Positions 1 to 8,758 of a stretch of 64,000 bases of DNA are shown piece after piece. The DNA lies in assembly GCF_030161395.1 (NCBI RefSeq), contig NZ_BSST01000001.1, positions 3,782,001-3,846,000 on the forward strand. Reading direction: 5' to 3'. Source of the stretch: Thalassotalea insulae (GTDB taxonomy: Bacteria; Pseudomonadota; Gammaproteobacteria; Enterobacterales; Alteromonadaceae). A program made the position numbers and the translations under genes. Within the stretch, counting starts at the first letter, position 1, and each line of letters opens with the position of its first letter. The notes under the pieces are model-generated. The model was not told the origin of the DNA. It saw only the letters and a list, made by a program, of their open reading frames with translations, and did no database searches.

Positions 1-1
1 G

Positions 2-664
2 CGTTATTACCACTCAAATCGCCGTATAGCGACTAGTCATCATGCAAAACGATGGCATCATGAACCAAAACATCGTAGAGGTATCGCTTATCGCAGCAAT
101 AAAGTGAAGCATCGTTATGTTAGTCATCACCCTAGTAAAACTCAAACATCGATTGAGCGACAACGCATCAATGCAAAACCAGCAGCCAAACATTATCGGG
201 CTAATAACGCAAGATCCGCCAGTAATAAGCATGACAAAGTGAAGCAAAAGCTTACGTTAAATCGTGCCATTAAAGTCAATCCAGTGGATCATTCTCGGGT
301 AAAATTAACCAGCAAAGCAAGGGAAAAGCAACGTTTTGTAAAGCCTGAAAAGAGTAAGCAAACCGCACAGTTTATTTCCAGAAAGCAGCGAATATCAGAA
401 AAAGCCCATACTGGCAAAGTAAAGACTCAGCGCCAGTGGCAACAACAGTCGACTGGTAAGTCGTTTACACCTCAGCATAAACAGCGTTCAGATAATAAAG
501 TAAAAAGCTATGCTCGGGCTGATAAAAGTTTTACCAGAAAAAATAGCACACAATCTGGTAACCGTCGTGCTCAGGGAGGTCACTCAAGCAAGCAATATGC
601 ACGAGTGACAAAACACAGCGTTAGCAAACACAAGTCGAAACCTCGACATAAAAGCAATAATTAG
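2..664 (+). CDS. C-terminal part of a DUF3300-like basic protein (5' end outside window)
   Basis: The reading frame is open from the first bases of the window, so the true start lies upstream. The visible portion opens with a His/Arg-rich stretch containing WHHEPKHRRGIAYRS, which resembles the W-H-x-P-x-HRRG-Y segment seen in DUF3300 proteins. It is followed by about 170 residues of low-complexity Lys/Arg/Gln/Ser sequence with no hydrophobic segment. A GTG at 104 could be mistaken for the start, but the homologous-looking motif lies before it. The family assignment rests on that one motif. The function of DUF3300 proteins is not known; the basic tail could bind nucleic acid or the cell envelope. 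Confidence 0.55.
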   Translation, partial: RYYHSNRRIATSHHAKRWHHEPKHRRGIAYRSNKVKHRYVSHHPSKTQTSIERQRINAKPAAKHYRANNARSASNKHDKVKQKLTLNRAIKVNPVDHSRVKLTSKAREKQRFVKPEKSKQTAQFISRKQRISEKAHTGKVKTQRQWQQQSTGKSFTPQHKQRSDNKVKSYARADKSFTRKNSTQSGNRRAQGGHSSKQYARVTKHSVSKHKSKPRHKSNN

Positions 665-725
665 TAACAGTTTGTTGAGCTGTGATACTAGGAGGAATGA
701 GTTAGAGTACTTCTGGGAGCAAGTA

Positions 726-764
726 AAAAGCCGTAATAAGAATTTGCTTATTACGGCTTTTTTA
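726..764. terminator. Bidirectional rho-independent terminator
   Basis: A perfect inverted repeat with arms AAAGCCGTAATAAG and CTTATTACGGCTTT encloses a short loop, with an A-run on the left and a T-run on the right. It sits between two convergent genes and can end both. Confidence 0.9.
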
Positions 765-785
765 TTTGATATAATCAGTTAACAA

Positions 786-2117
786 TTAATAAATTTTTCC
801 GTGTCCTTTAACATTATTAACATCAACCCGAGACGGCGTGATTTTACCGTCAACTAAACCTTGTGTAGCAACAGCTAAGTGCTCTATAACCTGATGCATA
901 GAGGTGAGGTTTAAACTGGCTAAATCATCAGATGTTTGATGATAATGCTGATCTTTATCTAATTGGGTACTGCTAAAGCTATGTGCAGGTACTCCCAAAC
1001 GTGCCAGAGTAGCGTTATCTGAACGGTAAAATAGATTTTGCTCAGGGTAAGGGTCCTGATAAACCACAGGCTCTTGGCTATTTAATCCTTGGTTCAGTAA
1101 CAGACCAAGATTTGAGCGGTCCATGCCAGTCATCCAGACTTTTCCCGGACCAAATTTTGAAGGCTTACCGATCATTTCAATATTGATCATAGCAATGACA
1201 TCATCAGGATTAAGCTGTTGGGAAAAATATTTAGAACCAAAGCCGCCAATTTCTTCTGCGGTAAAAGCGCTAAACATTAATGAACGATTATTATTTCCTG
1301 CTTTAGCGAAGTACTGTGCTAAATTGATAATGGCGGTTGTACCTGATGCGTCGTCATCTGCGCCATTATATATATTGTCTTCACTATCTGATGGCGTCGC
1401 ACCTAAATGATCATAATGGGCAGAATAAAGTACTATTTCGTTTGTTTGTTGCTGTCCGGGTAATACACCTACGACATTGGTTAAGCGCTGCTCAGTTATT
1501 GTAGTAGTTGCGCTTATATCAATATCTTTTACTGTCTCTTGCTCAGTTAACACTATCACGATTGCGCCTTGATGCTCGATGGCCAGTTTGTTTAACCCTC
1601 TAGAGAAATAACCGCGATAGCCGTTAAATAACTTTGCATGTGCTGGATTGACTAATACTAAATGTTGACCACCTTGCTGATTGATTTCCCCCAACACCTG
1701 ACGCATATTGTCCGCTTGACCGACAGTATGTGTGGTAAAATCTTTGGCACTTTGCCAGTGCAATTTCGCCATGGTACTTGCCATAGCAAGGTTTTTATCG
1801 GCTATTTCTTTGCCGTTTAATGACACAGATAATGTGACTGGAGCAATTTGACTAATAGTAAAAGACTGTTTGAAATCTTTATTGCCCGCCATAGGTACCA
1901 AACCTATTTCTTTAAACCGATTACTAATGTAGTCAGCGGCTTTATCAATGTCTTGAGTAAAGCTCGCCCGGCCGTTTAAATCATCGCTTGCCAAATAACT
2001 GATATCTTTTGTCACTTGCTCAAGTGAAATGTTATTGGCAAAACAACTGCCTGCAATTAGCGGCAAGCTGAGGGATAAAGCGAGAGTGCTCGATTTTTTA
2101 AGCAATTTATAGGTCAT
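786..2117 (-). CDS. M28 family zinc metallopeptidase, secreted
   Basis: The 443-residue protein has an N-terminal signal peptide (about residues 1-27, ending SCFA). Its C-terminal half carries the co-catalytic zinc peptidase signature: H234 and D236 in SAHYDHLG, the NGADDDASG block (251-259), the catalytic EE pair at 288-289 in TAEEIGGFGS, E314 in NIEMIG and H391/H393 in DQHYHQTSDD. These match M28 aminopeptidases, which remove N-terminal residues from peptides in the periplasm or outside the cell. Residues 90-210 would hold a PA-like insert, as in related enzymes. The fourth metal site has Glu where many M28 members have Asp. It is a single gene, convergent with the preceding one. Substrate specificity cannot be read from the sequence. 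Confidence 0.9.
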   Translation of the reverse strand: MTYKLLKKSSTLALSLSLPLIAGSCFANNISLEQVTKDISYLASDDLNGRASFTQDIDKAADYISNRFKEIGLVPMAGNKDFKQSFTISQIAPVTLSVSLNGKEIADKNLAMASTMAKLHWQSAKDFTTHTVGQADNMRQVLGEINQQGGQHLVLVNPAHAKLFNGYRGYFSRGLNKLAIEHQGAIVIVLTEQETVKDIDISATTTITEQRLTNVVGVLPGQQQTNEIVLYSAHYDHLGATPSDSEDNIYNGADDDASGTTAIINLAQYFAKAGNNNRSLMFSAFTAEEIGGFGSKYFSQQLNPDDVIAMINIEMIGKPSKFGPGKVWMTGMDRSNLGLLLNQGLNSQEPVVYQDPYPEQNLFYRSDNATLARLGVPAHSFSSTQLDKDQHYHQTSDDLASLNLTSMHQVIEHLAVATQGLVDGKITPSRVDVNNVKGHGKIY

Positions 2118-2188
2118 TGTTAGTATCCATCGCAGTGAAAGTTAGCACATTAACAAATTTGCAATAATTTACCAGAGAAAGCCACTAA

Positions 2189-2734
2189 CTATTGGCTGAG
2201 GTGTTGTAAACATTCTCGTTCAATTGACAAGCTTTGTTCACCAACCGTTAGCCATAATTGACGATCTTGAATACTGACTTGGATCTCCATTGTGCGAGTG
2301 AGCATTTCGGCAAACTCTGCTAATGCGTCGTAATCAAAACGTTCTATTTGCAGGTTAGGGTATTGATTAAGCTTATTTTGGTTTTGTTGCCACCAGACAT
2401 CAAATGCTGACTGATAGCCATAGAGGATCACTTTTTGTGCCTTATTGCAGGCTTTTTTTATCCGCTTTTCATCAGGCTGGCCCAGTTCAATCCATAGTTC
2501 GACTTCTTCGCTGTAATTAATTTGCCATAGCACTGCTTCATCTTCGTCACTGACACCTTTTCCAAAGGTTAAGCTGTCGCTGGCGTTTAAGACAAAGGCC
2601 ATTAATCGGGTCATTAATCGAAGATCGGTTTCTGATGGATGTTGTGCCAGAGTTAAGTTTAAAGTGTCGTAGTAACCTCTATCCATATCGGATAAGTGTA
2701 TGGTTGCTTTATAAATAATAGATTTTAATGCCAT
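2189..2734 (-). CDS. yaeQ: YaeQ family protein
   Basis: The 181-residue protein begins MALKSIIYKATIHLSDMDRG and continues with the Y-x-D-T-L-x-L-T-x-x-x-HPSE block typical of YaeQ. The length matches the family. YaeQ has a PD-(D/E)XK nuclease-like fold, and its role is unsettled (it was first proposed as a suppressor in transcription elongation). It lies upstream of the M28 peptidase on the same strand with a 71-base gap, so co-transcription is possible. No unusual features are seen. Confidence 0.92.
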   Translation of the reverse strand: MALKSIIYKATIHLSDMDRGYYDTLNLTLAQHPSETDLRLMTRLMAFVLNASDSLTFGKGVSDEDEAVLWQINYSEEVELWIELGQPDEKRIKKACNKAQKVILYGYQSAFDVWWQQNQNKLNQYPNLQIERFDYDALAEFAEMLTRTMEIQVSIQDRQLWLTVGEQSLSIERECLQHLSQ

Positions 2735-2891
2735 TGGCTTAAGGTCAAAAATTACGTTAACTCTATTTTACGCTGGTTTTGTGTCCTTGCGTACTTATTT
2801 CTCACATGAATAGCTAAAATAATCCTGATTAATTTAGTTGATGTGCTAAGAGGTGATAAAGTAGCGCTAAGTTATTGATTTGAGGTGAGCC

Positions 2892-4016
2892 ATGACGATT
2901 TCTTCTTTTATTCCTCCACAGCGTACTTTAATGGGGCCAGGGCCTTCTGATGTCAGTGCTCAGGTTCTTTCAGCGTTGGCACGTCCGACGATTGGTCATC
3001 TCGACCCGTTATTTATTGGTATGATGGATGAAGTTAAATCTTTGCTGCAATATGCCTTTCAGACGGAAAATGAATTTACTCTTGCTTTATCTGCCCCCGG
3101 CTCGGCGGGAATGGAAGCGTGTTTTGTCAATTTAGTGACCCCAGAAGATACTGTGATAGTTTGTCAAAATGGCGTTTTTGGCAGCAGAATGGCCGAAAAT
3201 GTTAAACGCATCGGGGCTAACCTAGTGCTAGTTGAGAGGCAGTGGGGAAGGGCCGTTGATCCACAGCAATTACAACAGGCGTTGCTAGCGCATCCTGAGG
3301 CGAAATTTGTCGCTTTTGTTCACGCTGAAACTTCTACAGGTGCATTGTCTGATGCAAAAACATTATGTGAAGTCGCCCGTCGCCATGATTGTTTAACCAT
3401 AGTTGATGCGGTGACATCTCTTGGTGGCGTTGAACTAAAAGTAGATGAGTGGGGCATAGATGCTATTTATGCAGGCAGTCAAAAGTGTCTCTCTTGTGTG
3501 CCAGGGATTTCTCCGATTAGTTTTAGTGAGCAGGCGGTTCAAGTCATTAAGCAGCGGAAGACTCCCGTGCCCAGTTGGTTTTTAGATCAATCTTTAGTGA
3601 TGGCTTACTGGTCTGGTGAAGGTAAGCGCGTGTATCATCATACTGCGCCGGTTAATTCGCTTTATGCACTACATGAATCGTTAGTGATGTTAAAAAATGA
3701 AGAACTGGAAAACGCTTGGCAACGCCATCAACAGATGCATCAACAGTTGGCACAAGGGCTGAAGGAGCTTGGCTTGGAATATGTTGTCCCGGCAAATGAA
3801 CGCCTACCGCAATTAAATACTGTATATATTCCTCAAGGTGCAGATGATGCGAAAGTACGTCAGTACTTGCTTGAGCATTATAATTTAGAAATTGGTGCCG
3901 GCTTAGGACTATTTGCTGGCAAAGCATGGCGTATTGGATTAATGGGCTTTAGTGCCCGTAAAGAAAATGTTGCCTTGTGTTTAGCGGCGCTAAAAGACGC
4001 ATTAGTGAATGCCTAA
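2892..4016 (+). CDS. Class V PLP-dependent aminotransferase (alanine-glyoxylate / serine-pyruvate type)
   Basis: The 374-residue protein starts at an ATG preceded by a GAGGTGAG ribosome-binding site. The N-terminal LMGPGPSDVS motif and the IGHLDP segment are typical of alanine-glyoxylate/serine-pyruvate aminotransferases. D172 in VDAVTSLGG and K198 in YAGSQKCLS are the expected PLP-ring contact and the Schiff-base lysine. The family transfers amino groups between alanine or serine and glyoxylate or pyruvate in the cytoplasm. Family identity is firm; the exact amino donor is not determined. It is transcribed alone. Confidence 0.9.
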   Translation: MTISSFIPPQRTLMGPGPSDVSAQVLSALARPTIGHLDPLFIGMMDEVKSLLQYAFQTENEFTLALSAPGSAGMEACFVNLVTPEDTVIVCQNGVFGSRMAENVKRIGANLVLVERQWGRAVDPQQLQQALLAHPEAKFVAFVHAETSTGALSDAKTLCEVARRHDCLTIVDAVTSLGGVELKVDEWGIDAIYAGSQKCLSCVPGISPISFSEQAVQVIKQRKTPVPSWFLDQSLVMAYWSGEGKRVYHHTAPVNSLYALHESLVMLKNEELENAWQRHQQMHQQLAQGLKELGLEYVVPANERLPQLNTVYIPQGADDAKVRQYLLEHYNLEIGAGLGLFAGKAWRIGLMGFSARKENVALCLAALKDALVNA

Positions 4017-4184
4017 TTTTGTTGCACTTTGCTGATAAACCGAACGGTATGGTTGAATTAACGCCTCAAAGTGTTTGATTTTTATATTTTTATTCTCGGT
4101 TATCAAAATTAAGTTAAGGTTTGTTTTACTGTGCCAGTTCAGCTATTGTTTATTTAATCAACGATAACGAACAAGGAAGTAGCG

Positions 4185-5219
4185 GTGAAACGTATTATTA
4201 TCTGTGCTGACGGCACTTGGAATCGTCCAGAGCAGTTGGGTAAAGAGCAATATCCCACCAATGTACTGACGTTTGCTCGTCACATTTTACCTCAAGATAA
4301 TACCGGGATTAAGCAAGTGGTGTTTTATGACTGGGGGATCGGTTCTTATCATGACCAATTGTCTGGAGGGGGATTTGGTGCAGGATTAGAGAAAAATGTC
4401 ATGGATGGTTATCGGTTTTTGGTGCATAACTATGATATCGGTGATGAAATCTATTTGTTTGGTTTTAGCCGTGGCGCATACACAGTACGTAGTTTAGCTG
4501 GCCTTATCAATAACTGCAGTATTTTAAAAAGTGCACATGGACATCTTGTAGAAAAAGCCTTTGATATATACAAAACTAAAAAGCATACCCCAAAAAGTCA
4601 GTTTGCTATTGATTGGCGGGCGGAGCATGCCATTGAACCTACAGCGAATATTCATTTTATTGGTGTTTGGGATACCGTTGGTGCATTAGGCCTACCATTT
4701 AGTATATTTGGTTTGATCAAAGATAAGCACCTTTTTTATGATCGAAGTCTTGGCTCTAATATGAAAACTGTTCGTCATGCATTATCGTTAGATGAATTAC
4801 GCGATGACTTTGAACCTACTATTTGGCAGCCGAGGCCGAATGTTGATTTGGCACAGGTGTGGTTTGCTGGTGTCCATTCTGACGTTGGTGGCAGCTATAA
4901 GCCTGATAGCAACGGTCAGCTTTTATCAGAAATACCATTGCAGTGGCTAATGACGGAAGCAGAAAATAGCGGTTTAGCCTTTGATGGTTTAATTCATCAG
5001 CGGGCATTAAAAGCTGAGCATAATGTGCACGCTAGTCAGCATAATGAATATAAGGGGAAATACAAATTATTAGGCAAACGCATCCGAGAAATCCCTCGAC
5101 AAACTGATAACCCAACTTATGTGCATAGTAGTGTTAAAAAGCGTTATCAGTCAGGCTACAAAAGTCAGCCAATCGAAAATTACATCGCTAAATATGGTCA
5201 ATGGCCACCGATATGGTAA
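4185..5219 (+). CDS. DUF2235 alpha/beta-hydrolase (Tle1-like lipase fold)
   Basis: The 344-residue protein starts at GTG, placed well behind an AAGGA box. It opens with IICADGTWN and carries the nucleophile elbow GFSRGAYT (Ser95), a VWDTVGALG segment near residue 160 and AGVHSDVGGSY near 230. These are the conserved blocks of DUF2235 proteins, which include T6SS phospholipase effectors of the Tle1 group and housekeeping relatives. No signal peptide, VgrG, Hcp, PAAR or immunity gene is present nearby, so a cytoplasmic hydrolase is more likely than an effector. The substrate is unknown. Confidence 0.85.
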   Translation: MKRIIICADGTWNRPEQLGKEQYPTNVLTFARHILPQDNTGIKQVVFYDWGIGSYHDQLSGGGFGAGLEKNVMDGYRFLVHNYDIGDEIYLFGFSRGAYTVRSLAGLINNCSILKSAHGHLVEKAFDIYKTKKHTPKSQFAIDWRAEHAIEPTANIHFIGVWDTVGALGLPFSIFGLIKDKHLFYDRSLGSNMKTVRHALSLDELRDDFEPTIWQPRPNVDLAQVWFAGVHSDVGGSYKPDSNGQLLSEIPLQWLMTEAENSGLAFDGLIHQRALKAEHNVHASQHNEYKGKYKLLGKRIREIPRQTDNPTYVHSSVKKRYQSGYKSQPIENYIAKYGQWPPIW

Positions 5220-5261
5220 CTTGGCGACATATGCGTTTATATCATTTCTTACGTACTGAGG

Positions 5262-5723
5262 TTACTCTTTTTGATATTGTTTAATAAATTGCTCGCAGTC
5301 TCCTTGGTAGACATTATCAATAAGGTATTGGATCTTCCATTGCTTATCTTGTTTAATTAGCTGAAAACTATTTACGCCACAGTGACTTAATTTACCATCG
5401 AGATAAAAGGCAAAAGGAGTCCAGGCGCTGGCTAAATTACCACTTTGTAAAACCTGAATATCGAGGAGTTGCTCATCCAAATACTTGTTTGATTGGCTAA
5501 CAAAGTCGGCAAATTTGGTTAAATCAGATGGATGGATGTTATTTTCCTTGGTGATTCGTTCCAGCTTAGCGTTTTCACTAAATTGCGCGATTAACTTAGC
5601 GCCGTTGTGTGCCCGCATGGCATCAAATAAATTGGTAATCGGTGCTATTGCCGCTTGATGCTGATTAGCAACACTCGGTAGAGTGCAGAGCATTAATAAA
5701 GATAGGGTCAGTGTTTTTTTCAT
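5262..5723 (-). CDS. Secreted NTF2/SnoaL-like small protein
   Basis: The 153-residue protein has a clear signal peptide (MKKTLTLSLLMLCTLPSVAN). The mature part, with an early segment spanning PITNLFDAMRAHNGAKL and a late strand ending QDKQWKIQYLIDNVY, resembles NTF2-like or SnoaL-like cone folds. Four cysteines are present, including C113 and C142. There is no catalytic motif that can be named. It stands alone between two plus-strand genes. Its function is unknown; a periplasmic ligand-binding role is possible but unsupported. Confidence 0.6.
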   Translation of the reverse strand: MKKTLTLSLLMLCTLPSVANQHQAAIAPITNLFDAMRAHNGAKLIAQFSENAKLERITKENNIHPSDLTKFADFVSQSNKYLDEQLLDIQVLQSGNLASAWTPFAFYLDGKLSHCGVNSFQLIKQDKQWKIQYLIDNVYQGDCEQFIKQYQKE

Positions 5724-5855
5724 CGGTAATAAACCTTGTTATTATATTTATTGTGATGTTTTACAATTATATTGTGGGTAGGTAAATAGTTTAACGAAAT
5801 TGTTTTGTAACAGGGTATAATAGCGGCGTTGTTATATTTTATTAAGGAGCAGACT

Positions 5856-7208
5856 TTGCTATTTGAAGATTTTGGTTTAGATAAACGATTAATGTCGACG
5901 GTTGAACATTTGGGCTTTGCCGAGCCAACGGAAATTCAACAGCAGGCGATCCCGGTTGCTATGACAGGGCAAGATCTAATCGCATCATCTAAAACTGGAT
6001 CGGGTAAAACCTTAGCGTTTATTTTACCAGCGATGCAAAGACTGATTAAAAACCGGGCGTTATCTAAACGGGATCCTCGGGTACTTATCCTGACGCCTAC
6101 TCGAGAGTTAGCTAAGCAAGTGTTTGGTCAGCTGCGATTATTTACTGGTGGTACGCAATTTAAATCAGTGCTTATTCTTGGCGGTGAGAACTTTAATGAT
6201 CAAGTGAAAGTCTTAGAAAAAGATCCGCATTTTATTGTCGCAACACCCGGGCGTTTAGCTGATCATTTAACTAAAGGACATTTTTATCTTAATGGCTTGG
6301 AATTACTAATTTTAGATGAAGCCGATCGTATGTTAGATCTGGGGTTTGCCAAAGAACTTAGTTTAATCAATAACAAAGCTGATCATAGAAAACGTCAAAC
6401 TCTAATGTTTTCTGCCACGCTTGATCATGCTCAGGTCAATGAATTTGCCATGCAATTGCTTAATAAACCTAAACGCATTGCAATAGGGGCAGCCCATAGT
6501 GAACACAAAGATATTAATAAACGTTTTTATCTTGCTGATGACTTAGCACATAAACAAGCGTTATTGACTCATTTTCTTGAAAATGAAAACTACCAACAAT
6601 TAATTATTTTTACTGCCACTCGTGCGGATACCCAAAGATTGGCTACTGAGCTGGCGGAAAAGCAGTTAAGTACAGCGGCTTTAAGTGGTGATTTAACGCA
6701 GGGGCAGCGTAATCAAATTATGGACAGTTTTGCGAAAGGACAGCAAAAGATTTTGATCACGACCGATTTGGCATCGCGCGGATTGGATCTGGTCAATGTT
6801 TCTCATGTCATTAACTTTGATTTACCTAAACATAGTGAAGAGTTTGTCCACCGTATTGGCCGTACAGGACGAGCGGGTAATAAGGGCGATGCCATCTCTT
6901 TGGTTGGCCCGAAAGACTGGCTTAGTTTTAAAAATATTGAGCTGTTTTTACAGCAACATTTTTCATTTAGTCAGGTGGATGGCTTAGTTGCTAAATTTAA
7001 CGGGCTAAAAGCGAAAAAAGTAAAAACAGCTAATAAACAACCCCAACAAAAGACAGCTAACGCCAAGGCAAGTACTAAAGCGACTAAAGCGAAAGTGAAA
7101 AAGCAAACCTTATTTACTCAGGACGCTGGAGACATGCCGGTGCTTAGACGTAAAAAAGCGTTACCGACCAGTGAAATTGATAAGCAAGAGACGCCAGAAA
7201 TAGATTAA
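5856..7208 (+). CDS. DEAD-box ATP-dependent RNA helicase
   Basis: All the helicase core motifs are visible: Q motif near PTEIQQQA, Walker A as SSKTGSGKT, PTREL, TPGRL, DEAD, SAT, and the C-terminal ASRGLDL and HRIGRTGR. The tail after residue 390 is Lys/Gln/Ala-rich and basic, as in RNA helicases of the SrmB/RhlE type. The start is placed at TTG 5856 because AAGGAG lies six bases upstream and the protein then begins LFEDFGLDKRL, as in relatives; an earlier TTG at 5829 has no ribosome-binding site. The likely role is RNA remodelling in ribosome assembly or RNA decay. The next gene begins one base after its stop codon, so the two are co-transcribed. Confidence 0.92.
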   Translation: MLFEDFGLDKRLMSTVEHLGFAEPTEIQQQAIPVAMTGQDLIASSKTGSGKTLAFILPAMQRLIKNRALSKRDPRVLILTPTRELAKQVFGQLRLFTGGTQFKSVLILGGENFNDQVKVLEKDPHFIVATPGRLADHLTKGHFYLNGLELLILDEADRMLDLGFAKELSLINNKADHRKRQTLMFSATLDHAQVNEFAMQLLNKPKRIAIGAAHSEHKDINKRFYLADDLAHKQALLTHFLENENYQQLIIFTATRADTQRLATELAEKQLSTAALSGDLTQGQRNQIMDSFAKGQQKILITTDLASRGLDLVNVSHVINFDLPKHSEEFVHRIGRTGRAGNKGDAISLVGPKDWLSFKNIELFLQQHFSFSQVDGLVAKFNGLKAKKVKTANKQPQQKTANAKASTKATKAKVKKQTLFTQDAGDMPVLRRKKALPTSEIDKQETPEID

Positions 7209-7209
7209 T

Positions 7210-7962
7210 ATGAAGTGGGCAGTTTGTGGTTTTTTACTGTTTTTTATGACTCATGCGATTGCGTGGGGACAGGATAATGAGCTTACCATTCACATTGTTG
7301 CTCCTGAACTTCGTCCATTGGTCTATCAAAATGCTAACGGTCAGGCTGATGGCCTGTTTATTGATGCATTATCACAAGCTCAGCAACAAAGTCATTTAAA
7401 TTTTCAGGTAAAAATTGTCCCTTGGGCTAGGGCAATGCAGCTGGTGAAAAATAATCAAGTAGATGCGATTATGCCGGTGTTATATACCAAAGAGCGGGCA
7501 CAATCTCTGGTCTATCCACAAGCACCGCTCATTAATTTTTACGGCTCTGTCATCGTTAAACGCAGTAGTGACAGCTATTTATTTCATGGCTTTGATAAGC
7601 TTACCGACACTAAGAGTATCGCTAAAGTCAGGGCGATGTCATTTGGTAAAAATTTTAATAGGGCCATGAAAAACCCATTAATTACTATTACTGAAGTGGC
7701 ACAGCTGGAAGATGCGCTAAATATGCTATTACTAAAACGAGTCGATCTCGTCGTTGCAGATGGTTTAGTTGCTGATGATATTATTTCTACTATGTCGATT
7801 GAAAATCAAGTTGAGATAATGGCAATATCTGATCATAAGGAATCCTCATACCTCGGATTTTCTCAGCGATTTTCCGAGCACTATGACGTTAACCGGATCA
7901 TGGAGATGATTAATCAGTTTAATGATCCTGAATATTATCAAAAGAAACTTACGGCTAATTAA
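7210..7962 (+). CDS. Periplasmic solute-binding-like protein (SBP_bac_3 type)
   Basis: The 250-residue protein has a signal peptide (to about residue 20, AIAWGQ) and a family-3 solute-binding fold. Diagnostic segments include GLFIDALSQA near residue 46, VPWARAMQLVKNNQVDAIM near 66-84, and YTKERAQSLVYP. It starts one base after the helicase stop. No ABC permease or ATPase gene is adjacent, so it is either an orphan binding protein or a stand-alone sensor module. Related orphan proteins are common in Alteromonadales. The ligand is unknown. Confidence 0.8.
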   Translation: MKWAVCGFLLFFMTHAIAWGQDNELTIHIVAPELRPLVYQNANGQADGLFIDALSQAQQQSHLNFQVKIVPWARAMQLVKNNQVDAIMPVLYTKERAQSLVYPQAPLINFYGSVIVKRSSDSYLFHGFDKLTDTKSIAKVRAMSFGKNFNRAMKNPLITITEVAQLEDALNMLLLKRVDLVVADGLVADDIISTMSIENQVEIMAISDHKESSYLGFSQRFSEHYDVNRIMEMINQFNDPEYYQKKLTAN

Positions 7963-7967
7963 ACAGT

Positions 7968-8225
7968 ATGATTGAACAAGGAATGACATTTAAAATCATC
8001 GAAAAGGATTGGTATAAGAGGCGACAGTTAACAGGTAAAGAACTGTCTCCCGTTAGTGTTAGTATTCCTGATTACCAGGCGGTTCATAATCATTTTTGCA
8101 ATATGTTTGTTCGTTATAACGATGGTTCAGAAAAGTCATTGCTGGCAAGGGTGATTTATAACAAATTAACGGCACAGTGGACGGTTGATGGTATGGAAGT
8201 TGCCGTTAAAGTAATTGAACAATAA
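7968..8225 (+). CDS. Small hypothetical protein, 85 residues
   Basis: I do not recognise this protein. It starts five bases after the preceding stop and appears to belong to the same transcript. There is an alternative ATG at 7983, but the AAGGA there touches the start codon, so the start is uncertain. The sequence is mixed alpha/beta, without signal peptide or membrane segment. It contains WYKRRQLTGKELSPVSVSIP and ends in VDGMEVAVKVIEQ, suggestive of a small beta-rich fold. Confidence 0.6.
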   Translation: MIEQGMTFKIIEKDWYKRRQLTGKELSPVSVSIPDYQAVHNHFCNMFVRYNDGSEKSLLARVIYNKLTAQWTVDGMEVAVKVIEQ

Positions 8226-8254
8226 AAACTCAGTTAGTGATAAAGGCGTATGTT

Positions 8255-8692
8255 ATGACATCAAGCAATCAACTCCTAACAGGACATAAAAACCTTGCCA
8301 GCTGTTTATGCGGTAAAATTACCTTTGCTGTGACTGAATTCTTACCTGCTGTAGCCCATTGCCATTGTACTATGTGCCGTAAATTTCATGGTGCCGCTTT
8401 TTCTACTTTTGCCGAAGTAAAAAATCAGCATTTACACTGGTTAAGTGGTCAAGAGTATTTGTCATCTTATCGTGCGGAAAACGACTCTGTGAGGCAGTTT
8501 TGTCAATGCTGTGGTTCCAGTTTAATGTTTGAGTCGACATTTAATCGTCAGGCAAATACTATCGAAGTGGCACTTGCGGTGTTTGATAACATAGAGCATA
8601 TAGAGCCACAGGCCCACATCTATACCCAATCTAAAGTTGACTGGTTAAAACTAACCGATAATTTACCTAAGTACTTAGCATTTAGACAATAA
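8255..8692 (+). CDS. GFA/CENP-V family zinc protein
   Basis: The 145-residue protein has the zinc-binding layout of the GFA family: CLCG near the N terminus, HCHCTMCRKFHG, then CQCCGSSL. This family is named for glutathione-dependent formaldehyde-activating enzyme, although most members have no proven activity. The start at 8255 is chosen because AAAGG lies eight bases upstream; the GTG at 8237 lacks a site. It follows the 85-residue gene by a short gap on the same strand. The presence of both Cys clusters makes the family call firm, while the reaction is not assignable. Confidence 0.88.
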   Translation: MTSSNQLLTGHKNLASCLCGKITFAVTEFLPAVAHCHCTMCRKFHGAAFSTFAEVKNQHLHWLSGQEYLSSYRAENDSVRQFCQCCGSSLMFESTFNRQANTIEVALAVFDNIEHIEPQAHIYTQSKVDWLKLTDNLPKYLAFRQ

Positions 8693-8758
8693 ATCATTGC
8701 TTGGTGATAAGGTGCATAAATCTAGTGCCTTAGCTATGATTAATAAGAGGTTATGATT

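Noticed and set aside
4185..5219. DUF2235 protein as a type VI secretion effector
   Set aside because: No vgrG, hcp, PAAR, adaptor or immunity gene is adjacent; DUF2235 proteins also occur as ordinary enzymes.
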